Assembly (NCBI GenBank): GCA_002946415.1
Contig: NJPS01000062.1
Coordinates: 930,001 to 994,000, forward strand
Direction of reading: 5' to 3'
Source: Rutstroemia sp. NJR-2017a BVV2
Taxonomy: Eukaryota > Ascomycota > Leotiomycetes > Helotiales > Rutstroemiaceae
Length of the DNA: 64,000 bases
The notes beneath the pieces were generated by a model, which saw only the letters and a program-made list of their open reading frames with translations, searched no databases and was not told the DNA's origin. Position numbers and translations under genes: made by a program. Of the stretch, positions 1 to 11,903 are shown piece after piece. Every line of letters begins with the position of its first letter. Position 1 is the first letter of the stretch.

Positions 1-814
1 GGGGATCCGACGGTTGAAAGCTCACGAGGTTTGAGCTAGTAGATGTAAATGAAGAAATTTCTTGACCTTATGCCATGTAGATGAGCTTGTCGCTGCCCTT
101 GCGCTCGGAAGCTTGATCACAAGCAAGAATTCGTCTGTGCCAGCCATCCCCGAGGTTCGGGTGCCGATCTTATGCGGGGTACCGAAACTGGGTATAGTTT
201 TTTCAATATCACATTTGCGCTGATCAATTTATTTCGTGTCCTCGTTCGGATGACAAGGTGAATTGAGGATTAGTCCCAACAAATACTAACAGGCTTGGAA
301 AATGATTGGCATACAACACCCCAACACTAGCGGGGGTTTGTTCCCGTGCTACTAAACCTCACATAACATACCGAGGCCACTAGATTGCGCCGTTACATCG
401 AAGTCCGGCCAAGTTACCCCACGGGGATGTATCCACTGCACCCCTGATGTTAGTATCTGATGCCATTGGAGAATGGCAAACGACTATGTTATAGTGGCGG
501 CATTTGTTGCCATTAAAGCAACCGTTTGCATAATCTTCATAAACTCTGTCAGGGACAAAAACCAGCCCCTGGTTAATGGCTCCGGCCATGGAAAACCTCA
601 TTTGGGAATGAGAAAGCGATTGAGGCCCGCAATCCTGATGAGATTTTTATTGATCTGTACTGCCTGACGTCAACCCTGCGAAGTCTCAGCTGCAGAATAC
701 CACTTTTGTTATGTCCCGCAGGCATTCGCCGATCTATCAAAAGTCGAGATAAAACCTCGGATAACATAACTTTTTGCATCTGATTGATTCTGCTCCTCGT
801 CGCAGAACGTTAAC
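1..814. other. No gene recognised
   Basis: Short open frames occur on both strands, but none has a recognisable motif, good splice context or a signal peptide. The right end presumably holds the promoter of the glycosyltransferase starting at 815. Confidence 0.5.
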
Positions 815-2446
815 ATGCATTTGTTCCTCCCAGAGAGTCTGAATCTGTATGCAACCACGATGGATAAGTTACGCAAAACGCAGAGGCTACAGCCTACGAC
901 ATCCCAGTTTGGTGGTCGTCTGCCGAGACAAATCCAGAGAGCTTTGCCAATTTATGCTATCCTCATAATTCTCATCCTCATCATATCGAACGCGGATACT
1001 TTGAAATCAACCTCGATAACTCGTCATAGCGCACCAAAGCGCGATTTATCGCAGAAGACTTTCAAGGCGAGCACGGACTTTCCGAGGAAGATATGGCAGA
1101 CGTGGAAGATCGATCCCTTAGGGTTCGCAGAAAGAGATCTTCTAAGTGCTAGGACCTGGACACAACTCAATCCGGGACACCGATACGAGGTGCTGACCGA
1201 CAACAACGATATGTATTATGTCGAAACACATTTTGGTCCAGACGGTATCAATCGTCCAGACATCGTTGAGATGTATCGGTCGCTGAAAGTTCAGATCATC
1301 AAGGCAGACTTGTTGCGCTACTTGATCATGTACGTTGAGGGAGGTGTATACACAGACATTGATGTTGAGGGATTGAAGCCCGTCGACAGATGGATTCCCG
1401 ACCGATATGATAAGGCAGAAGTAGAAATGGTCATCAGCGTCGAGATTGACCAGCCTGATTGGGTTGACCATCCCATTCTTGGCAAGAAATCGGAGTCTTT
1501 CTGCCAATGGACCTTTATGTGCAAACCTCGCCTTCCAGTCATGCTGACACTTGTCGACAACATCTTAGCATGGCTGAACGATGTCGCAAAGAAACAGAAA
1601 GTTCCAATCCCTGAGATCAAGCTCGACTTCGATGAAGTATTGTGTGGAACAGGACCTTCAGCCTTCACTGGCGCGATCATGGAACAGATGAGCAAGAACG
1701 TAGGCCATACCGTTGAATGGGACACATTCCATGCTATGTCAGAGTCAAAACTCGTTGGTGGATTTTTGGTTCTTACCGTGGAGGCCTTCGCTGCTGGACA
1801 AGGACATTCCGATTCTGGAAACCACGACGCAAGAGGAGCTCTGGTTAAGCATCATTACCACGCCTCCGAATGGCCATTGCTGCATCCTCGTTACAGTCAT
1901 CCAATATACGGTGAAGTTGAGAAGTGCAACTGGGAACCAAAATGTATCCAAGCTTGGGACGCAAATAAAGCTGCCTTCGATGCTCTTACACCGGAAGAGC
2001 AGGCCCAGAAGATTGCGGTCAAGGAAGCACTAGATGCTCACGATGCACTCCATTCCCAAATGGGCGCTTCAAAGCTAGACCTGGATAAATTGCCAACTGT
2101 CAACCCACCCCAGGCACCCTTGGGCGAGAAAGTGGATTTATCAGGCCTAAGTCTACCTCCGAAGTCAGATCCCGCGCCAGTCATGAAGGACCTTAGCTTA
2201 CCTCCCAAACAGATAGAACCGAAACTGGATTTGACAGGCCTTAACTTACCTCCGCAGCCACAAAGAAAAGAACAGTTGGATCCCAACCTAGACCTCAGCG
2301 GTTTCGCATCGAACTCGAAGCCTTTGGACCTGAATCCAGGCTTGAAGGGTCTAAGCTTGCCCCAGCAACCATTAGATCCAAATCTAGACCTGAGTGGATT
2401 GAAGCTGGACCCTAAACTTGCCGAGCAGAAACCCTTTGGAAAGTGA
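815..2446 (+). CDS. GT32 (Och1-like) glycosyltransferase, type II membrane protein with repeat tail
   Basis: Intronless, 543 residues. A short basic N-terminus is followed by one hydrophobic anchor at about residues 45-60 (IYAILIILILIIS), giving a type II Golgi/ER topology. The catalytic region opens with FPRKIWQTWK (about 89-98) and carries the sugar-binding region LLRYLIMYVEGGVYTDIDVE, whose DID (181-183) is the DXD metal/nucleotide-sugar motif. This is the layout of the GT32 family that includes initiation-specific alpha-1,6-mannosyltransferase Och1. The core ends near residue 410. The rest is a Pro/Leu/Lys/Asp-rich tail of degenerate repeats such as LDLSGLSLPPK and LDPNLDLSGL, which I do not know from the family. 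An alternative start is the Met at residue 16 (position 860). The family is clear; the exact sugar donor and acceptor are not. Confidence 0.88.
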   Translation: MHLFLPESLNLYATTMDKLRKTQRLQPTTSQFGGRLPRQIQRALPIYAILIILILIISNADTLKSTSITRHSAPKRDLSQKTFKASTDFPRKIWQTWKIDPLGFAERDLLSARTWTQLNPGHRYEVLTDNNDMYYVETHFGPDGINRPDIVEMYRSLKVQIIKADLLRYLIMYVEGGVYTDIDVEGLKPVDRWIPDRYDKAEVEMVISVEIDQPDWVDHPILGKKSESFCQWTFMCKPRLPVMLTLVDNILAWLNDVAKKQKVPIPEIKLDFDEVLCGTGPSAFTGAIMEQMSKNVGHTVEWDTFHAMSESKLVGGFLVLTVEAFAAGQGHSDSGNHDARGALVKHHYHASEWPLLHPRYSHPIYGEVEKCNWEPKCIQAWDANKAAFDALTPEEQAQKIAVKEALDAHDALHSQMGASKLDLDKLPTVNPPQAPLGEKVDLSGLSLPPKSDPAPVMKDLSLPPKQIEPKLDLTGLNLPPQPQRKEQLDPNLDLSGFASNSKPLDLNPGLKGLSLPQQPLDPNLDLSGLKLDPKLAEQKPFGK

Positions 2447-4604
2447 TCGGCCATTCTGATGGTTTGGTTCATGTCAAACCTTTGGGGAAATCAACGCGAG
2501 ACAATATGCATGAAGGACGTTCTGCTTCGTTTCGATAGACTCGATTACTAGAATTTCAGGCGTGAGAAGGGTCGGTTCTGCGAGGTCATAGATCATGGGG
2601 CTAGAGTTGTGATGCTACCAATTCCAAATTGGTGCTGTCGACAAGCTATTCTTCGGGCGCGGCCGGTATGTGATTTGAGTTGGTTTCGGTGGAGTTCAGG
2701 ATTATTTTGAGACTTGCTCAGGTCATGATGTCGTTATGTCAGTTATGAAGTCTTTATGAAATTATATATAGCTTACACGTTTACATACCTAATGGATAAA
2801 AGAAATGTCTCATCTTTTTTTTTTTCATACTTGGAAAAATCATCTCATGAGCTCGAAGCCAATGCTGTTTCTCGTACCCAGCGCCAATCGCAAGCTAGAA
2901 CCATCATCCTGTGGGGCTATACAACGCAACTCGATTGAAGCTTTGGCCATATTGAGGGCACGGAGGGCCACAATGAGCCAAACTTCATTCAACCATAGAT
3001 AAGAGTAGACCAATATAAGATCGGATTGGACTGTACTCGGTCTCATATCCACTTTCATTGGGCTGAAGATTACGCGACCCCAGAGCCCTCGAAAAGCTTG
3101 TCTGGGACGAACACATCACAAGCATTTCTGTAACTTATCAAATCCAGTAGGAGAATCACTTCATCTCACCCGAGCTCTCATAGATCTATAAACGGCTCTC
3201 AAGACATTAGACACGGCAGCCAAGACCTAAAGTTATTCTTGGGATCTTTGCCCGGGTAAAAGTACCACTTGGATGCTTTCTCTGCAGTATAAATATCATC
3301 GTGAGATCGAAAATCCTGTTCCAGAGTTATTTCGATGAATAATTCCCGATGACCTTCCTAGAACAGAAAGTTGGTGTAGTCAGCCACAAATATGAAAGGG
3401 GCTGAAGACCTCTGAGGTGTACTTTCTATACATCCACCAGGTGACAGATACATCGATACATCGATACATGTAAGAACCGTATGCAATGCAACCCTCTCTT
3501 CATGTGAGAACTAGAGGATAAAATGTGTGTATATTTTTAAAACTCGGAATGATGCAGAATGCAGAATGCGGTGTCATGGGAAGAATTGCGAATAATTCTT
3601 CCTATAGGGCTGTTGGATTTTGAGGCTCCATGGTGGGGAAGCCGTGGAGGCTGTGTAGATTCCCTTCTGGTTGATCATTGGTGGGTAACCTTACTGTGCA
3701 GTATCGCTTCGGCTTCCTCGTTGCAAGCTTCAGTGCGGAATACCTATATGGGAGATGTCAGTTCACCGCGACGCTACAACTACACGTGGCAACAGTACTT
3801 AGTCAGTTTACTGTCGCTTCCCGTGACTAGTATGAAGCTGAATTCACCTACTTGAAGGTTCAAGAGTTTCGAAGTGGAGATAGTCTTTCGAAGGATGTAT
3901 CTCAGTTGGGCGCGAACCTGGAATGTGTCAGAACGCGCCCGCTGATCATTGTCGCTGTCAGTACTTCGTAATTTGGCAATGGAGATGTCAAGAGACAGCG
4001 TTTCGAACGCTCAAACGTACACATGCCAGACATTGCCAAAAAACCGTACGATGCCCCTATGCTAGATGGCCGTAATCTTGACCTTTATCGTACAACATTA
4101 TCCAAATGTTTGATGTTTTATCTAATGCAACACTGAGCAGTGGCGCAGCTGCAGCGGTTGGAAGTGCGATGATGATGTTTCTCAGGGTGTGCACAGATAG
4201 TTCTTCCCGACCAACCGAACCCGATGATCGCTCGCTTGAAGCCTGCCACACAAAATACAACAATAGATTCTTACATGTAACCGGTTACTTGCAGGAATAG
4301 GACACCATCATTCCTGCTTCGAAATAGCTAAACGAAGAAACCTGCGCTTCATGATGAGGAGTCGTTCCATTGTGGGGCTTTTGGCGCGCCATTCGAAATC
4401 AACGCCCACAGAGTGGATAAAGCGGAGGGGAATACATAAATACTTCGCGACTATCTCGAAATGTAGTTAAGTATCCACATCGCGATAGTCCGAAGCTGTG
4501 GGCTGGATCTTCATCTCGCAGTGGTCCGATCTTACTTTGTTGGTTTTTCATACGATAGCGTCGTTTCCGTTCATATCCCGATCCCGCTCGCATTCCCAAC
4601 AGTC
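2447..4604. other. Intergenic, no gene recognised
   Basis: About 2.2 kb without a convincing coding frame. It contains a T-run near 2815-2824 and a short (CGATACAT)n stretch near 3450-3471. The right end holds the presumed promoter of the drug transporter. Confidence 0.5.
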
Positions 4605-6542
4605 ATGTCCACGTACGCTGCACTAGTTGGTGCCAGCTCCGAGCTGAATCTTCCGTATGCTAGCACCGAATATTCTTCTCAATATGGAAGAACCCCGTCG
4701 CCAGAGCGTCCTCTAAATAGTGGAGGGGAGGACGAGAGCCAAAGTGAAGAATCAGCCAAGTCGAGTGTCGAGATGGAGAAGTCAGAAATGCATTCAATGG
4801 ACGCCGAGCAGAAGAAGGGGTGGAGGTTCTTTGGGACGTTTGCTTGTTTGGCGATCTTGAACTTCGTTTGTGCTATTGATGCAACTATCCTGAGCGTGGC
4901 TTTACCTGTAAGGACTTCTGAATATTTCTTATTCTCATTCTTCTTCCCTGTTGTGACGACGGAAACTGATTCAAGGTGCAAAAGACAATTGCAACAGATA
5001 TACATGCTACAGCCATTCAGGCTTTCTGGTGTGGAACTTCGTTCCTACTATGCTCTACTGTTTTTCAACCAAGTTGGGCTGCCTTCTCTCACATATTTGG
5101 TCGCAAATCGGTGCTCTTGACTGCACTTTTGCTCTTCTCCGTCGGTACTATCATCGCGTCTGTTGCCAAGGATGTCGCTCTTCTGCTAGTCGGCAGATGC
5201 ATACAAGGTATCGGTGGTGGTGGACTTGTTGGCTTGACCTATGTCCTTCTAGCTGACATGGTAACTCTCCGTGAGCGTGGAAAGTGGATGTCAATCATAT
5301 CTCTTCAGTGGGCGATCGGATCAGTTATCGGTCCAGTCATTGGTGGGGCTTTCGCCGAGAAGGCTTCCTGGCGATGGATTTTCTGGTTGAACATTCCTTT
5401 CTGCGTTGTCAGTGCTGTGGGCATTCCGATATGCTTGAGGTTAAACACGAAAGAAGGTTCGGTGTGGAAAAAACTGAAAGCATTCGATTGGCTTGGATCA
5501 TTCTTGTTCATCGCGTCGACTACAAGTTTGCTGATTCCTATCACATGGGTAAGTTATCCTGTGCATAAAGCAGACGTATATTTCTAACGAATGATAGGGT
5601 GGTGTGATGTACACTTGGCAATCCGTCCGCACTCTTGTTCCTCTTCTCGTCGGCGTTGGCGGACTTGTCATGTTCTTGGTCTATAACATCTGCATTTCCA
5701 AAGATCCACTTATTCGGCGCTCACTCTTCAACTCCCCGACCGCCATCGTCGCATACTTTGGTACATTCGTTCATGGAATTGCGGTCTGGTCGCTTCTCTT
5801 CTACATGCCCCTCTACTTTGAGGTAGCGAAGAATTTCACCTCAATCCAATCTGGTATCGGTCTCTTCCCATTAACATTCACAACTGCACCAGCCGCTGTT
5901 ATCGTTGGTCTTGTGATTGCTAAGTCCGGTCGATATCGACCCTCAATCTGGTTTGGATGGGCCCTCTCGACTCTCGGGTTAGGACTTCTCATTCTCCTCA
6001 AAGAATCAACCAGCACTGTCTCATGGATCTTCATAACCCTCGTCCCTGGAGTTGGCTTCGGGTGTTTGTTCTCAGCTCAAGGTTTTGCAGCTCAAGCTTC
6101 AGCTTCGAGTGCTGATCTTCCATTCGCCGGCGCCATGTATTCATTCTTCCGCGCCTTTGGCCAGACGGTCGGCGTCGCCATTTCTGGCGTCATCTTCCAG
6201 AATACTTTCAAGAAGAAGATTCTCAGCACAGCTTACGCTGGTCATGCTCTTGAATGGAGTAAAGACGCATCGGCATTTGTCCAGATTGTCAAAGCTTGGA
6301 CAGATGCTGGTGCTGAAGGTGAAATGAAGGTGGTTGTCATCCGTGCGTATGTTGAGAGTTTAAGAATGGTCTGGATTGTCATGTGCGCCGTTGTTGGCGT
6401 CGCTTTCTTGATGAGTGTCATATTCACCAAGGAAATTGCGATGTCAAGAGAGATTAAGTCCGATCAAGCGTTTGATCATGGATATAATAAAAAGCCGGCA
6501 CAGTCCGGAGCCACCTTGGTCAGTGGACCGGATGAAGTTTAA
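4605..6542 (+). CDS. MFS multidrug-type transporter, 14-TM DHA2 (DHA14) class
   Basis: Three exons, 4605-4907, 4976-5548 and 5598-6542, join in phase 0 to 606 residues. Introns are GTAAGG...AAG (68 bp) and GTAAGT...TAG (49 bp). A hydrophilic Ser/Glu-rich N-tail of about 70 residues precedes the first helix. The intron-1 junction gives SVALP-VQKTIATD, typical of Azr1/Tri12-like exporters. GRKSVLL after TM2 is MFS motif A; LRERGKW and GPVIGG (motif C) mark a drug:H+ antiporter. About 14 helices are expected for this class. I prefer the ATG at 4605 over an in-frame one 84 bp upstream because the upstream extension is unlike family N-termini. The cargo is unknown; no biosynthetic neighbour indicates it. 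Confidence 0.88.
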
Positions 6543-6580
6543 TGAAGTTTAATGAAGCTTAACGAAGTTTAACGAAGTCT
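6533..6580 (+). repeat. 10-bp tandem repeat overlapping a stop codon
   Basis: Units TGAAGTTTAA, TGAAGTTTAA, TGAAGCTTAA, CGAAGTTTAA and a partial CGAAGTCT run head to tail. The first unit contains the last codons and the TAA stop (6540-6542) of the transporter, so each later unit repeats an end-of-gene sequence. Confidence 0.85.
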
Positions 6581-6877
6581 ATGCAGCGTTAGGATCAATT
6601 TTTGGGAAAATTTTCTTTGTATTTATTTGGGTTTGGATTGCATATAACGGCTCGAAAATTAGGGCGGAGAAAGATGAAGGGTTTGAAAATAGGGCGGCGT
6701 CGGCATAGGTTTGGAAATACCCTCATTAGTACATTTTTGGAACGATTATCTGGCATGTACGTACACTACGATTGAACGAAGTAAACATCACGATGAAGTT
6801 ATTTATTCCGAATCCTGGTGTTCAAGTGTACTTTATACAAGTATATATATATCAATAACGGGAAATATTGTAGTTTT
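6543..6877. other. Convergent 3' region
   Basis: This is the space between the stop codons of two convergent transporter genes, presumably holding both 3' UTRs and poly(A) sites. It is AT-rich (a TATATATATA stretch near 6843-6852) after the 10-bp repeat. Confidence 0.5.
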
Positions 6878-8369
6878 TTACCACATAGTTCTCAGGCGTG
6901 TCCCCTTAACACGAATCCTGACCCACAAGAAACAAGAGAACGCCACGATATAGCTAACACCAGCGAACAAAATGACCCCCCAAAAGCCCTTTCTTCCAGC
7001 TTCGCCTGTAGCTGTCAAGATGTTTCCAGCGACCGGGATACTTGTCAAACAGCCGAAAGCACAGAATGTGAATGCGCTAGCGTAATAACGTCCGTATTCC
7101 TGCGTACTACAGAGCTGGCCAAGACAGACGGGTACCAGTGTGACATTTGCACCGCTCACAAATCCGAACACGACATCAAAGACAATGAGCAAGGCCAAAC
7201 TCGGTGGCTTGCCCGAGAGTGCATCTGGCAGCCACAGACCCAACACGGAGGCCATCGCAAAGAATGAGCTTATTATCATGGTGTTGTAGCGACCAATCTT
7301 ATCTGCTATATATCCAGGAAGATACCGGCCAATACATGAAGCTCCGTTCAGTATTGCCAGAAGTTGGTAGGCGAAAGCAGCATCGCCGCTGACAGCGTTG
7401 TTTCCGGTGAGACCTTGACGTGCCAAGTAGTAGCTTGGTAAGTATGTTACAGGAACGAAGTAAGCCCATTCAATGAGGAAAACGCCCGCTGTTGTTACAG
7501 CCATCGCACCAGTCCCGTCTCGAAAAATGCGGGTAGAAGGAAGCATGTTGCGCCAGGAGGCATCTGCCCCTTTCTTAGGTGGTAGCCGACTTCTGCATAA
7601 AAACAGGCTGAGAGCCCATAGCACTAGAAAAACAAAGCCAACAGTGCGCATAGTCCAGGCCCAGCCGACTTTCGGAATCAGACTCTGCACCATCAGCGGG
7701 AAAAGAATACCACCCAAGCTGCTTCCGGTGAGGGCGAGCCCACTTGCAGTGCCACGTCTTTTGTCAAACCAGTGAGAAATGGCCCCCATGGCTGGCGTGA
7801 ATAGAAAGGAGTTGCCTATGCCACTGAGTATGGAGAATGCAAGCAGGAACTGGTAGTATGCTTGGATGTTGTTAGTGACATCAACATGATTCATGAAAGG
7901 ACGAATACTCACTAGTGCATTGACCTAACGTGAATGTTCCCACAAGCAGACATATCCCTCCGATGAAGATCAGCTCTTTGGGTCCTCTAGCATCAAAAAT
8001 GGGTCCTATCTGGACACTGAAAATGTAGGACACAAAGATGTAGAGACCAAATATCCAGCCAACTGCGTTAGGACTGCTCGAGGTGAGAATAGTGTTCGAG
8101 ATATAAGCCTGGAGGACTCCTGTCGAGTTGACAATGCCGAAACCAGCCGTCATAGCGCACCACGAACCTAGGACCACGGTCCAAGCTTCAACCCTTCCTT
8201 CAGGATAGGTGATGTCTACCTCGCTGTCGTCTACTGAAGATGGTGAGGAGCTCTCCTTGCCCTGGATTATTTGCTTCACCGAAGCTTGGCCGGGCTGGTG
8301 ATATAAATCTACTAGCTGGCTTGCTGTTGTTGTAGAATGCCCAACATGGCTCTTTGTTTCCTGATCCAT
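6878..8369 (-). CDS. MFS monocarboxylate transporter-type (MCT) carrier
   Basis: Two exons on the minus strand, 8369-7913 and 7860-6878, separated by a 52-bp intron (GTGAGT...AAG), give 479 residues. The first 60-70 residues are a hydrophilic tail (VDLYHQPGQASVKQ...); the body shows MCT/Mch-like features: SWCAMTAGFGIVNSTGVLQ in TM1, IGPIFDARGPKELIFIGG as the TM2-3 loop, YYQFLLAFSILSGIGNSF in TM4 and WFDKRRGTASGLALTG as the TM4-5 loop. The splice restores TYYQFLLA. The chosen ATG is the second in frame; the first would add 13 hydrophobic residues and lies close to the likely 5' end. Known fungal members move monocarboxylates or riboflavin (Mch5), but many are orphan, so the substrate is unassigned. 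Confidence 0.88.
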
Positions 8370-10613
8370 CGCAGAGACTGACAAGAAAGATACAGATAGA
8401 TAAATCACGACCTTCTACTAACGTCTCATTCCCTTCCCGGAAAACACATTCGCAACATAACTGGTTAAAGGATGTATGGTATTAATAATTGACCGATAAT
8501 ATACTTAAAAGGAAAAGAAAGAACATAACCTAATTATCTCCATAGAGCTACTAATAAACCGTTAGTACCTGAGAGGTCCCCTCATGCTAAAGTTGCAATC
8601 GCTTGAACAACATAGTTGCAGCGGCAAGGCATATTGTACAACACATACGCAGGGGCAAGCGCATATTGCAGAGTAGACACAATATGGATACATAGCTCTT
8701 CCCAAAAAAGCTAGGAACCAGGAGTCGGATGCTGAGAGTGGTAGGAGCTTGGATTTCGTTTGTATCGGCGTTCTGGGGAGATAAGAAAATTCGCCCCAAA
8801 AGAATAGAGTGACCTACTAGCACCAACGAACATAGATATGGAAGAGTGATCCCGACTTATCTATGCAGCCGCCGAGGATTATAAGGATGCACGCCATGGA
8901 ATAACGTTTTTTCATAGTGGGATCATAAAGAGTACAGCAGAAATTTAAATTTAGTTGCGGCCTCAGTAATGACAATCTACTCAAAACAATTTGAAACTTG
9001 CCCCGTTGACTACGATTTGACACAGGAAGTTATCATGAGGGGATTGAAAATATTGAAATAGTTTTTAAGATCCGAGATACCAGATCAGGTTCAATGGTGG
9101 GTTCATCAGCGCCTAAGTTGGCAAGTATCTGCCGAGAGGCACGTCTTTTAAAGGCAGATCCCCCACCTTTACGGTACTCGTGCTGGCTACGAACCTAGCT
9201 ACTTGACATAAGTGGAGAAAATTGCAAAGCTCCATCCATCTACTCAGAATGGGGAAGCGAATTCATGTCTTACCCAAAGCTAGCTCCAAATTACCCCTCC
9301 TATCTATCTATGTTATCACATGATCTCGGATTATGGTAATGCATCATGAAATGTTTATTCTTTGGGATTCAAATCAAACTACCTTAGTTGTTGCTTACTG
9401 CCATGGTAAGTAAATATTTGAGAAGATGAGCGGATGGACAGTTGGGTATGTACAACTCTCTACACCTTCTAATTACAGTCTTCTTTACCCCCGGAAACTT
9501 CACCTGTCAAACTTCCGTTCCAACTTCCTTACCTCGTGTATCTTTGCTTTCAAGCACCCAACCAGCCTGCATGTGTTCTCAACCCTCACGCCGTCTTCCT
9601 AGGACCCTATTCTGCCTTCAATTCGTGGTGGCCTCTTCCATCTCCTTCGCGCCATCCCACATCCTTCCACGACTCTTCATATGCCGTCGCAGAAAACTCT
9701 CCAGTTCGACCCGCTCATAGGGGTTTAGTGGCCCAGATGCTTAGTAGAGGACTTCTACAAGGCTTCTTTTAACGACTACAACCACTCTGCTGTAAACAAT
9801 GTATCATATCTGCAGCGGCAAAGAGTGACATAGTAACTATCATTACAGACTTGTGTTTCCAGGAAGGCAACGGCCTGCCTTCTCACAATGGCCCCATGCT
9901 CACGCACATTACGCAACCGGGAGATCTTCTGCCGTCGGAGATGCAAGTTCTCCATCGCCAGCGAGGGGCGCACACATCCGCTGTCAAGGACATATATCTC
10001 CATCCAGAGACGCACCGTTTTTCGATGCTCGTTGGCGATAAGTTTAATGAATGCCCTATCATTAAAAATGATGTTGTTGGCTCGAATACTTCCGAATACC
10101 ACTACCATCTTATACCACTAGACACCGATATCGTAACTGTCAATGTCGTACCGACACAGGTTTCAGTACAGTGCCAAGGTACCAACAAGTATGTCCTTAC
10201 GAACAGCTGTCTGAAGTATATTCCTGATCAGTTCGCTCAGATTCATGAGGGGAGGGGATTTTTGTTATGAAGAGCACTCACACCACTGAGGATGAATCAG
10301 TCGTCTTCCAGATCTCGGAGAGAGTGTAGAAATTCGATGTATAGTTTGCCAAGTGCGCTTCTTGAGTGGATTCGACCAGCTGTTTTCCGCCCTGTGGAAT
10401 TTTTTCCGCTGCCTTACGTGATCCTCGATATGGCGCTGACCCACGCTGTATGACTTAATTTGTCAGCGAATATTCCAGAGTATTGGCCTAGGAAGAGGGT
10501 CAATGTATAGCAGACTTAACTGAACATAAAATAAATGATTATAGTCTGAAATATATCGTCTTCTCAAATAATATTGCCTAAGACTCTTGTTCCTTCCCTC
10601 ATTGGCCCTGAAA
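8370..10613. other. Long intergenic region with weak coding signal
   Basis: About 2.2 kb. The left part is presumed promoter of the MCT gene. Between 9420 and 10270 several plus-strand frames are open for 80-140 codons, with possible splice signals (GTATGT at 9447; CAG before 9479), but no family is recognisable and the frames do not join convincingly. Confidence 0.4.
9851..10270 (+). CDS. Doubtful hypothetical protein or coding relic
   Basis: An open frame of 139 codons with fairly protein-like composition in its second half (HRFSMLVGDKFNECPI..., SEYHYHLIPLDTDIVTVN). Its start is poor, no homologous family comes to mind, and upstream exons could not be assembled. It could be the 3' exon of a gene, a decayed gene, or chance. 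Confidence 0.2.
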   Translation: MCFQEGNGLPSHNGPMLTHITQPGDLLPSEMQVLHRQRGAHTSAVKDIYLHPETHRFSMLVGDKFNECPIIKNDVVGSNTSEYHYHLIPLDTDIVTVNVVPTQVSVQCQGTNKYVLTNSCLKYIPDQFAQIHEGRGFLL

Positions 10614-11795
10614 ATGACAACTGATATCCTCGTGCTCGGGTTGGGCGAGCTAGGGACGGCCGTCCTCAAAGGTCTCGCCGAGTATGGTTTTTTTCTATAC
10701 TTTCATTCCCCAGGAGACTCGAAATAACCTACTAACATACCCTCACAGCGTTCTCCCTCCATCCACCACCTTAACCGCTCTTATCCGACCCAGCACTCTT
10801 AACTCCTCCAGCCCATCCACCACCCAAAAACTCTCCTTCCTCCAATCCCACAACATCACTTCCCTTACCGGGGACATCGAGTCTCTCTCCCCCAGCTCCC
10901 TCGCCGATCTCTTCCGTCCTTTCACCATCGTAATATCCTGTCTTGGATACACATCCTCCGGAACCAAAATCCAAGAGAAAATCACACGTGCCGTGCTTGC
11001 TGCGCGCGTGCCTCGTTTCATTCCCTGGCAATTCGGTGTTGATTATGATGTAATTGGAAAAGGGAGTGCGCAAGATCTGTTTGATGAGCAGTGTGATGTT
11101 AGGAGTTTGTTGAGAAATCGGGAGGAGAATCCGGGGACGGAATGGGTCATTGTTAGTACGGGGATTTTTATGAGTTTTCTTTTTGAGGAGTTTTGGGGTG
11201 TAGTTGATGTGAAGGAGAAGAAGTGGGTTGTGAGAGCGCTAGGAAGTTGGGAGAATAAGGTTACGGTTACGACGCCGGAAGATATTGGGCGGTTGACGGC
11301 GAGGATTGTGAGTCCCTTTGTTCGGTTCTCGTTTAGTATCCAGAGTAATGTCATTTTGGGAAGGGATAATGCTGATTTGATATTATATGCAGGTCTTTGA
11401 AAAACCAAGAGTCAAGAATGAGGTTGTGTTTGTGGCAGGTGATACTATCAGTAAGTTTCCTCCTACACCATCAACACAATTTCTTTACTTCTGCATCGGA
11501 TGTCTGAATTGATATTCAACATTACTGACTCGTGAATTCAGGCTACGCTCAACTAGCGAATATTGTGGAAGAAATCACAGGAAGTGAGGTGAAGAGAGAG
11601 CTGTGGGATGTGCCTAGTTTGAAGCAAGGGTTGGCTGAAGATAAAGATAATAGTGTGAAGAAGTACAAAGTTGTGTTTGCGGAAGGAAGAGGATGCAGTT
11701 GGGATATGGAGAAGACTTTCAACTTCCAGAAGAGCATCCCGGTGGAGGATGTAAAGACTTGGGCAAAGAGAAATCTATTGGCGAAAAGAGGATGA
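10614..11795 (+). CDS. NmrA-like / isoflavone-reductase-like NAD(P)-binding protein
   Basis: Four exons, 10614-10681, 10749-11307, 11393-11450 and 11542-11795, give 312 residues with all phases consistent. The N-terminus MTTDILVLGLGELGTAVLKG contains the dinucleotide-binding GxGxxG of a Rossmann fold. The splices give KGLAD-VLPPSTTLTALIRP, LTARI-VFEKPRVKNEVVFVAGDTIS and YAQLANIVEEITGSEVKRELW, all characteristic of the NmrA/isoflavone-reductase (PCBER) family. RFIPWQFGVDYDVIGKGSAQDLFDEQ lies where family members carry the substrate pocket. Such proteins reduce small phenolic compounds or act as redox sensors; this one cannot be assigned. The coding strand is very pyrimidine-rich in the first half of exon 2 and purine-rich in the second. 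The gene converges on the MOSC gene 108 bp downstream. Confidence 0.88.
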
Positions 11796-11903
11796 GATGG
11801 ACCGAGTAGAATGACGGCGAAGTAAAAGCATGAGTGGCCTAACGGTATCTCTAAGAATTGGACATAATTGAAATGCTATTCTATGATATCTTGTCCAGGT
11901 TCG

